17,197 nt of DNA, from NCBI GenBank assembly GCA_938041555.1, contig CALIAC010000006.1, positions 1-17,197 on the forward strand, read 5' to 3'. Position numbers and translations under genes: made by a program. This DNA is from an uncultured Candidatus Saccharibacteria bacterium (GTDB lineage Bacteria; Patescibacteriota; Saccharimonadia; Saccharimonadales; Saccharimonadaceae). Position 1 is the first letter of the stretch, and each line of letters opens with the position of its first letter. The notes under the pieces are model-generated. The model was given only the letters and a program-made list of their open reading frames with translations. It was not told where the DNA came from and made no database searches. Of the stretch, positions 12,167-17,197 are shown in pieces.

Positions 12167-13232
12167 GCTCCGCCCCTTGTGCCTTCAACTCGCGTTCGTA
12201 GCTTTGGAGGCGCTCGATGATGTCGTCGATGTCGCCACCGAGGGCAGCGGGGATGTTGCTGCGGCTGTAGCGGATGCGGTGGTCGGTGATGCGGTCTTGG
12301 GGGAAGTTGTAGGTGCGGATCTTCTCGCTGCGGTCGCCAGTGCCCACCAGAGCGCGGCGCTCGGCAGTGAGCTTGGCGTTTTCTTCGTCGATCTTGCGCT
12401 GGAGGAGGCGGGAGCGCAGGACGCTCATGGCCTTCTCGCGGTTTTTAATCTGCGACTTCTCATCTTGGTTAGTAACGATCATACCAGTGGGGAGGTGGGT
12501 GATGCGCACGGCTGAGTCGGTCGTATTGACGCTCTGCCCACCATGGCCACTCGAGCGGTAGATATCGATGCGGAGGTCATTTGGATTGATGGTAATGTCT
12601 GTCTCTTCTGCTTCGGGCAAGACTGCTACTGTGGCGGTGCTGGTGTGGATGCGCCCCTGGCTCTCGGTAACGGGCACGCGCTGGACGCGGTGCACACCGC
12701 CCTCAAACTTGAGCTTGGCGTATGGTGCATCGCCCGAAATCTTGAAGATGACTTCTTTGTACCCACCAGAGTCGTTGGCGGACTCACTCAGCAACTCAGT
12801 GCGGTAGCCATGCGCCTCACACCAGCGTAGATACATACGGTAGAGCTCGGCCGCAAAGAGCGAGGCTTCGTCGCCGCCAGCGCCAGCCCGGATCTCCATG
12901 ATGATATTCTTCTCGTCATTGGGGTCTTTGGGGGTGAGGAGGATGAAGAGCTCGTCGTCGAGCTGGGCAATGGTGGCTTCGTCTTCGGGGATTTCGAGCT
13001 TGGCAAGCTCGGCGAGCTCATCGTTGCCCTGAGCGAGCTGACGCGCCTCAGCCAGCTGCTGCTCCACGGTAGCACGCTTGGTAGCGGTAGCAATGATGGT
13101 CTCAAGCTCCGCAAAGCGCTTATTCTTGGCGGTAAAATCGGGTGCACTATACGCATCGGGCTGGGCAAGAAACTGCTCTAGCGCAGCGCGCTCAGCCGTC
13201 AGGGTGGCGATATCGAGAGAAATTTTGGGCAT
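12162..13232 (-). CDS. prfA: Peptide chain release factor 1 (RF1)
   Basis: RF1 reads UAA and UAG and triggers peptide release. The 356-residue protein is full length. The codon-recognition tripeptide is PVT (187-189), the PxT form of RF1 rather than the SPF of RF2. The catalytic GGQ is at 231-233 within SSGHGGQSVNTTDSAVRI. The domain 1 motif IRAGAGGDEASLFA (114-127) is also typical. Its presence, with TAG and TGA both used as stops here, supports the standard bacterial code. The gene is a single transcript with an extended -10 (TGG-TATAAT) 9 bases before the ATG and no Shine-Dalgarno. The usual partner prmC is not adjacent. Confidence 0.98.
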   Translation of the reverse strand: MPKISLDIATLTAERAALEQFLAQPDAYSAPDFTAKNKRFAELETIIATATKRATVEQQLAEARQLAQGNDELAELAKLEIPEDEATIAQLDDELFILLTPKDPNDEKNIIMEIRAGAGGDEASLFAAELYRMYLRWCEAHGYRTELLSESANDSGGYKEVIFKISGDAPYAKLKFEGGVHRVQRVPVTESQGRIHTSTATVAVLPEAEETDITINPNDLRIDIYRSSGHGGQSVNTTDSAVRITHLPTGMIVTNQDEKSQIKNREKAMSVLRSRLLQRKIDEENAKLTAERRALVGTGDRSEKIRTYNFPQDRITDHRIRYSRSNIPAALGGDIDDIIERLQSYERELKAQGAEQ

Positions 13233-13241
13233 ATACTAATG

Positions 13242-13250
13242 ATTATACCA
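13242..13250 (-). promoter_or_regulatory. Extended -10 of prfA
   Basis: Minus strand TGG-TATAAT ends 9 bases before the ATG, so the 5' leader is about three bases. No good -35 is seen, as is common for extended -10 promoters. Confidence 0.6.
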
Positions 13251-13381
13251 CGGGGGTGGCTCTTGAGCTATTGGATATACTGAAGTCGCAAAGTAACTAC
13301 CAGCTCTACACAGTGCCCATTACTCCGTCGCTTTGGTAGAAAAGAGAATATGTGTGAGGATTCAGATATTTTTGCTTGTAC

Positions 13382-13396
13382 ATGCAATTATTGCAT
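13382..13396. promoter_or_regulatory. 15-bp perfect palindrome, candidate operator
   Basis: ATGCAAT-T-ATTGCAT lies 6 bases upstream of a consensus TTGACA, in front of the 443-residue gene. Its symmetry and place suggest a dimeric regulator site. Confidence 0.5.
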
Positions 13397-13402
13397 AATA
13401 GC

Positions 13403-13449
13403 TTGACAAATTAAGAGAGAGAGAGTACCTTATATGGTATTAGTATAAT
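13403..13449 (+). promoter_or_regulatory. Promoter region of the 443-residue gene
   Basis: A consensus TTGACA (13403-13408) is followed by an (AG)6 tract (13414-13425), TATATG (13431-13436) and a consensus TATAAT (13444-13449). No -10 sits at ideal spacing from the TTGACA: TACCTT at 17 is poor and TATATG at 22 is too far. TATAAT gives a ~20-base leader with AGGAG 8 bases before the ATG. Confidence 0.5.
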
Positions 13450-13475
13450 GTCAACAAAAATCAGGAGCAAAAGCG

Positions 13476-14807
13476 ATGAACAAAGGCGAGCAGTCATCAG
13501 TGATGAAATATTATAATACGAAGCATCTCACGGAGCAAGCCTATGATAGGAGTGAGCAAGAACGCATGGCAGGTGAGCTGCAAACAGCACTTGCCCAGCC
13601 AGACAGCACAGAGGTGTATAGTATAGATACATTAGCATTGAATGATGATAATTTTCTTGATCAGTTCAAGATTCGTTTTGACTGGAGCTTTGCAGACTAC
13701 ACGTTAGCTAAGGAAAAGACATTTCCGTCGCCAGTAGAGGTAACGGCTCAGTTCTTTGCGCCCCATGACAGTACTATTCATGAAGCAGATGGTATACCAG
13801 TAGAAATACATACGGCTGTAGTAGCGTTTGATACCTTTGATAAGGACCAGACAAACGCTAATGGGGAGCGTCAGAAGAACGGTACAGTGCTACTCTTTAA
13901 ACTCTCGGCAAATATGATTGGCGAAGCGCAGCCAGCGCCTACCATGAAAGACTTTGCCTGGGACAAGAACTGTGCAACTGGTGCAGTAGTGGGAGAGGAT
14001 GGTGTGAGGTTCTTCCGTTTGACGCACAGCGAGGATGAGCGTGTGGCGGCCGAAGTGCGCCGCAAGGATTCGACTGAGGAGAGTGGCCATACAGTAGACG
14101 CGCAAGTGGTCGAGAAAAAACGGTCTCTCCCAACGATTGAAAAAATTGACCCAGCAAGTGATGAAGCACTGCAGCTCAAAATGGAGCTCGAAACATTTAT
14201 TGCATCGCGAAAGGGAATAGACCAATCATCAGAGGATGAAGCAACATCTGCCCAAGAAGAACCTGCGGCGGAAACAGTAGAGACTAACGAGGCGCATGAG
14301 CTGCGCGAAAAAGCACACAGCATGATGACGGCAATCTTGGGTGAGATGCAAGAGCATGCCACAGAAGAAGCAGGCGAAATAACTCGACCAAGCATCCTTG
14401 AAGATTATCTGCTTGAGGGCACTGATGACCCGGCGATGAGTGTGAAGATTATTCGAGATGGCGGCAACTGCTTTGTTGCAACACGTGAGCAGGGCGAGCC
14501 ACAAGTTGGGGTGCGCCGCGAGCACGTCGGTGGTGCAACGAACAACCCAAACCATAGTGATATCAGAACTGTCTTGCAGGGCAAGACTATACGAGAAACT
14601 GAGTATGTATGGCAAGGCCCCGATGCGGGTAACTATGAGCACACCTGGACACTAGAGGACAATCCAGAGCGGTTTTATACTGAACTGTGTAAAATGCACG
14701 ATATTATAATGGCAGACGTTATCGAGAAACAGGCCAAAAAGGCTTCAGGGCGATTGGGCGAGGCGCGACTACGGAAGCGGGGCTATAGACCTATTCGGGG
14801 GAAGTAG
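13476..14807 (+). CDS. Acidic soluble two-part protein, function unknown
   Basis: I do not recognise this 443-residue protein. It has no signal peptide or membrane helix. Residues ~35-185 look folded, with alternating strands (QFKIRFDWSFADYTL, VEVTAQFFAP, HTAVVAFDTF, GTVLLFKLSA). Residues ~190-300 are an acidic low-complexity linker rich in Glu, Ala, Ser and Thr. Residues ~305-443 form a second unit (MSVKIIRDGGNCFVATREQG, EYVWQGPDAGNYEHTWTLED) ending in a strongly basic tail (from ~420; RLRKRGYRPIRGK). The start is fixed by AGGAG 8 bases upstream. The gene stands alone between prfA and rpmE, with an elaborate promoter. It could bind nucleic acid through its basic end, but that is a guess. Confidence 0.75.
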   Translation: MNKGEQSSVMKYYNTKHLTEQAYDRSEQERMAGELQTALAQPDSTEVYSIDTLALNDDNFLDQFKIRFDWSFADYTLAKEKTFPSPVEVTAQFFAPHDSTIHEADGIPVEIHTAVVAFDTFDKDQTNANGERQKNGTVLLFKLSANMIGEAQPAPTMKDFAWDKNCATGAVVGEDGVRFFRLTHSEDERVAAEVRRKDSTEESGHTVDAQVVEKKRSLPTIEKIDPASDEALQLKMELETFIASRKGIDQSSEDEATSAQEEPAAETVETNEAHELREKAHSMMTAILGEMQEHATEEAGEITRPSILEDYLLEGTDDPAMSVKIIRDGGNCFVATREQGEPQVGVRREHVGGATNNPNHSDIRTVLQGKTIRETEYVWQGPDAGNYEHTWTLEDNPERFYTELCKMHDIIMADVIEKQAKKASGRLGEARLRKRGYRPIRGK

Positions 14808-14848
14808 CACCTCCATTCCATACGCACGATAAAAGCATAAACAATCAT

Positions 14849-14894
14849 TACAGCAACATAGCGGGGTCTTAAGACTATCGTCTATGTTGCTGTA
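14849..14894. repeat. 13-bp inverted repeat around a 10-bp palindrome
   Basis: TACAGCAACATAG (14849-14861) pairs perfectly with CTATGTTGCTGTA (14882-14894), and the loop contains GTCTTAAGAC (14866-14875). No U tract follows on the plus strand. It lies 42 bases after the 443-residue gene and may protect or end its transcript. Confidence 0.6.
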
Positions 14895-14910
14895 TGCTAG
14901 TGTGGTGCAC

Positions 14911-14935
14911 AAAACCTCTCATCAAGATTGAGAGG
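14911..14935 (-). terminator. Second minus-strand hairpin downstream of rpmE
   Basis: CCTCTCA/TGAGAGG (14915-14921 with 14929-14935), followed on the minus strand by TTTT (14911-14914). It is a backup terminator or part of a larger fold. Confidence 0.45.
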
Positions 14936-14967
14936 TAGATGTACAGGTAAGCTAGCATATAGCAAAA

Positions 14968-14994
14968 GCTCACCCTTTTAGAAAAAGGGTGAGC
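14968..14994 (-). terminator. Terminator of the L31 gene
   Basis: A perfect 12-bp stem, GCTCACCCTTTT/AAAAGGGTGAGC, with a 3-base loop. On the minus strand it is followed by TTTTGC. It lies 25 bases beyond the rpmE stop. Confidence 0.75.
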
Positions 14995-15019
14995 GTTGTA
15001 CCATTGCTCTACAAATATG

Positions 15020-15376
15020 TTACGCAGCCTTAGCGAAATCGTCTTTGCCAGCACTTGCTTGAGCGGCTTTGGCAGCCTTTTTGGCATTCTGCTTCTTGGC
15101 TTTGTTGGCCAGAGCGGCGCGGCGTGCCTCGGCAGCTTTGCGGCGTGCCTCGAAGCGGTCGACCCGGCCCTCGGTGTCGATAATCTTCTCCTCGCCAGTG
15201 AAGAACGGGTGAGACTTGCTGGAGATATGGACCTTGACGAGCGGATACTCGTTGCCATCCTTCCAGGTAATGGTGTCGTCGGTCGCGACCGTCGACTGCG
15301 TCAAAAACGCAAAGCCCGCCTGATCATCGCTAAATACGACAGGGCGGTAGGTTTGTGGGTGAATACTGCTTTTCAT
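15020..15376 (-). CDS. rpmE2: 50S ribosomal protein L31, type B, with Ala/Lys-rich tail
   Basis: L31 bridges the central protuberance and the 30S head. MKSSIHPQTYRPVVFSD and the SSKSHPFFTGEEKIIDTEGRVDRF block, split by a ~40-residue domain, are typical of type B L31. The zinc-binding cysteines of type A are absent. After ~85 residues of family sequence there is an Ala/Lys/Arg-rich helical tail to residue 118, longer than usual. The ATG at 15376 is chosen over an in-frame upstream ATG (15514) because it gives the family start and a consensus promoter (TTGACA-18-TACAAT) lies between the two. The -10 is 9 bases before the ATG, so the mRNA is nearly leaderless. Confidence 0.95.
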   Translation of the reverse strand: MKSSIHPQTYRPVVFSDDQAGFAFLTQSTVATDDTITWKDGNEYPLVKVHISSKSHPFFTGEEKIIDTEGRVDRFEARRKAAEARRAALANKAKKQNAKKAAKAAQASAGKDDFAKAA

Positions 15377-15385
15377 AACCGCTAT

Positions 15386-15415
15386 ATTGTAGCAGAGAGG
15401 GTGGGGGGTTGTCAA
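15386..15415 (-). promoter_or_regulatory. Promoter of the L31 gene
   Basis: Minus strand TTGACA (15410-15415), 18 bases, TACAAT (15386-15391). Both boxes are near consensus. The predicted start is about three bases before the ATG. Confidence 0.75.
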
Positions 15416-15518
15416 AAGATGTTGGATATAAGCTGCTTGCATTGGGGGGTTGAGAATTGATAGTCGTCTTTGGTAGTTACGCTGCATTGGAAATATATGA
15501 GCGCTAGTTACCACCCCT

Positions 15519-15546
15519 TTGCTATCCAGCCATCATATGCTATAAT
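15519..15546 (+). promoter_or_regulatory. Promoter of rpsB-tsf
   Basis: TTGCTA (15519-15524), 16 bases, then the extended -10 TGC-TATAAT (15538-15546). The leader is about 73 bases. Confidence 0.65.
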
Positions 15547-15574
15547 TCTCCTGTAACCAACCATAACGACACAG

Positions 15575-15601
15575 CTCCACACCACTCCATACCGTGTGGG
15601 G
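15575..15601 (+). promoter_or_regulatory. Leader hairpin upstream of rpsB
   Basis: CTCCACAC (15575-15582) pairs with GTGTGGGG (15594-15601) with one G-U, across an 11-base loop, ending 9 bases before AAGGAG (15611-15616). rpsB leaders are S2-binding autoregulatory sites in several bacteria; such a role here is inferred from position only. Confidence 0.4.
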
Positions 15602-15625
15602 CAAGGCAAAAAGGAGTAATGCGAT

Positions 15626-16327
15626 ATGGCCGTGCAGGCAGATATCAAGGCTTTGTTTGAAGCCGGTGCTCATTTTGGGCACAAGACCAGCCGGTGGCAT
15701 CCGAAGATGGCACCATATATTCATAGCAAGCGGCAAGATAGCCACATCATCGACCTCGCGAAGACGGTCGAGGCACTGAATGTGGCGCTGCCCATCATTA
15801 GCAAAACAGTGGCAAGTGGCAAGCAAGTCCTCTTCGTCGGTACCAAGAAGCAGGCTAAGGACATCACCCGCCAAGCTGCCGAGGCAGTTGGTCAGCCATA
15901 TGTCACCAACCGCTGGGTCGGTGGGATGCTTACTAATGTGACGACCACCACAGCGCAGATCAAGAAGCTCAAGGACTTGGAGCGCCGCATGGCTAGTGGC
16001 GACCTTGAGAAGCGCTACAACAAGCTGGAAGTCCAGCGCTACCAAGAAGAGATCGACAGCCTCAACTTCAAATACGGTGGCATCAAAGACCTCAATGGCA
16101 AGCCTGGCCTGGTGCTGGTGCTCGACATCCTGGCCGACAACAACGCTTTGCGCGAGGCGAAGACGCTGGGTGTGCCAGTGATTGGTATTGTTGACACCAA
16201 CGCCAACCCCGACTTGGTGGATTATCCTATCCCCGCCAACGATGATGCGATCAAGAGCCTGCAGCTGATGCTCGATTACTTCAGTGCAGCAGTCAACGAG
16301 GGCAAGGCAACGAAGGAGGAGAACTAA
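15626..16327 (+). CDS. rpsB: 30S ribosomal protein S2
   Basis: S2 binds the 30S body-head junction near S1's place. Signatures are EAGAHFGHKTSRWHPKMAPY, FVGTKKQAKDI, NRWVGGMLTN, and the C-terminal block GIVDTNANPDLVDYPIPAND. At 233 residues it is a compact, complete S2. AAGGAG lies 9 bases before the ATG. It pairs with tsf two bases downstream, the conserved rpsB-tsf arrangement, here with a dedicated promoter, leader hairpin and terminator. Confidence 0.98.
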   Translation: MAVQADIKALFEAGAHFGHKTSRWHPKMAPYIHSKRQDSHIIDLAKTVEALNVALPIISKTVASGKQVLFVGTKKQAKDITRQAAEAVGQPYVTNRWVGGMLTNVTTTTAQIKKLKDLERRMASGDLEKRYNKLEVQRYQEEIDSLNFKYGGIKDLNGKPGLVLVLDILADNNALREAKTLGVPVIGIVDTNANPDLVDYPIPANDDAIKSLQLMLDYFSAAVNEGKATKEEN

Positions 16328-16329
16328 CC

Positions 16330-16926
16330 ATGGCAGTGACGATTGATGACATCAAGAAGCTCAAGGAACTGACTGGCATTGGCCTGACCGATGCCAAGAA
16401 GGCGCTGGTAGAGGCCGAAGGCGACTTCGACTCAGCACTCAATGCTTTGCGCAAAAAGGGCCTGACCAAAGCGGAGAAAAAGGGTGACCGCGAGACCCGT
16501 GAAGGGTTGATTGAGAGCTATGTCCACAGTGGTCGGATCGGTGTGGTGGTCGAGGTCAACTGCGAGACAGACTTTGTGGCTCGCCTGCCTGAATTTAAGG
16601 AGTTTGCACACCAGATTGCTATGCAGGTCGCTGCGATGAACCCACGCTATGCTACGATGGACGATATCCCAGCTGAGGTGTACGACGCCAAGAAGCAGGA
16701 ATTCCTCGCCAGCGATGCTTTGGCAAGCAAGCCTGAGGCAATGCGTGACCAAATCGTCGAAGGGCAGCTCAAGAAGCACTTCGCCGAGCAGGTCTTGGCC
16801 GAGCAAGCCTTTGTGCTCGACGACAGCAAAACCGTTGGCCAGCTCGTCAAAGAGCAGGTGGCACTGCGCGGCGAGAATGTCCGCGTTAGCCAGTTCAAGC
16901 GGATTGAGCTGGGCGTGACAGAGTAG
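16330..16926 (+). CDS. tsf: Elongation factor Ts (short form)
   Basis: EF-Ts recycles EF-Tu by GDP/GTP exchange. The N-terminal UBA-like domain contains KELTGIGLTDAKKALVEAEG (12-31) and DFDSALNALRKKG. The exchange motif TDFV is at 80-83 within NCETDFVAR. The protein is 198 residues, well below the ~280 of E. coli, because only one core subdomain is present; this is a known short form in several phyla. AAGGAGGAG precedes the ATG. It ends the rpsB operon at a strong terminator. Confidence 0.98.
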   Translation: MAVTIDDIKKLKELTGIGLTDAKKALVEAEGDFDSALNALRKKGLTKAEKKGDRETREGLIESYVHSGRIGVVVEVNCETDFVARLPEFKEFAHQIAMQVAAMNPRYATMDDIPAEVYDAKKQEFLASDALASKPEAMRDQIVEGQLKKHFAEQVLAEQAFVLDDSKTVGQLVKEQVALRGENVRVSQFKRIELGVTE

Positions 16927-16950
16927 TCACGAGAGAGCAAGCTTTTGCGT

Positions 16951-16987
16951 AGCGAGTGGGCATGAGAAATGTGCCACTCGCTTTTTT
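16951..16987 (+). terminator. Terminator of rpsB-tsf
   Basis: AGCGAGTGG (16951-16959) pairs with CCACTCGCT (16974-16982), followed by a T run to 16987. It is one of the strongest terminators in the window. Confidence 0.9.
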
Positions 16988-17132
16988 GTGGTTTCATCCG
17001 CACCTCCTCCTATCGACTGCGCTATGTGGGTGGAGTATGAAAGAGATGGCGATAACCACTGGTACTTTATAGTTTTTTGTATACCTTCACGGCAAGCTTG
17101 CTACACAAGAAAATATATGGAGGCCAGCGACT

Positions 17133-17197
17133 ATGGGGACGAATAAGCTCTGTGATTCATCTGGCCGGAACATTTTCGGTGCGATGAGGAGGCTACA
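17133..17197 (+). CDS. Possible start of a further gene (cut by window end)
   Basis: TGGAGG (17118-17123) lies 9 bases before this ATG, and TGC-TACACA (17099-17106 region) resembles the extended -10 used by other genes here. The frame is open for 21 codons to the window end, beginning MGTNKLCDSSGRNIFGAMRR. A second AGGAGG near 17187 could instead serve a gene starting past the edge, in which case this would be a short leader ORF. Too little is visible to identify it. Confidence 0.25.
   Translation, partial: MGTNKLCDSSGRNIFGAMRRL

Noticed and set aside
13414..13425. (AG)6 tract or other repeats as a CRISPR array
   Set aside because: There are no spaced direct repeats of 20 or more bases and no cas genes.
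1..17197. UGA or UAG recoding
   Set aside because: rpsQ ends in TGA, several genes end in TAG, and an intact RF1 gene is present.

Overview
The window carries most of the S10/spc ribosomal-protein operon of a small-genome bacterium, followed by a run of housekeeping and unrecognised genes and the rpsB-tsf operon. The best taxonomic guess is a Candidate Phyla Radiation (Patescibacteria) organism, most likely a saccharibacterium (TM7). The evidence is: rpsE abuts rplO with no rpmD (L30) between them, a known CPR trait; S14 and L31 are the short zinc-free types; EF-Ts is short; genes overlap by a few bases; and many ORFs belong to no family I recognise. TGA is used as a normal stop (rpsQ) and an RF1 gene is present, which argues against the UGA-recoded Gracilibacteria/Absconditabacteria. 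The taxon call is inference; no rRNA gene is present.

Layout. 2-4551 (+): rplB (5' cut), rpsS, rplV, rpsC, rplP, rpmC, rpsQ, rplN, rplX, rplE, rpsN and rpsH, tightly packed and mostly overlapping, ending in an intrinsic terminator at 4574-4606. 4552-8105: an accessory island that splits the spc operon. It holds a minus-strand membrane protein with an internal duplication, a small helical protein, an unknown gene interrupted by one in-frame TAG, and a 15-codon ORF overlapping a 57-residue single-pass membrane protein. A new promoter then restarts the operon at 8106-10073 (rplF, rplR, rpsE, rplO), which stops at another terminator; secY does not follow.

10074-11972: a minus-strand cluster of tiny ORFs with good Shine-Dalgarno sites, one extremely tryptophan-rich, then a DUF5684-like membrane protein diverging from a membrane-associated HExxH protein. 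12162-13232 (-): prfA (RF1). 13476-14807 (+): a 443-residue protein of unknown function behind a complex promoter. 15020-15376 (-): L31 type B. 15626-16926 (+): rpsB-tsf with its own promoter, a leader hairpin and a strong terminator. The last 200 bases may hold the start of another gene.

The ribosomal genes, EF-Ts and RF1 form a translation block. The points most worth a second look are the split spc operon with a 12-base inverted repeat near both edges and a near-copy after rplO; the tiny-peptide cluster at 10198-10516; -10 boxes only 6-9 bases before several start codons, suggesting leaderless mRNAs; the amber-interrupted gene; and the palindrome plus AG-repeat promoter of the 443-residue protein. 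No mobile-element genes, CRISPR arrays, rRNA or tRNA genes were seen.
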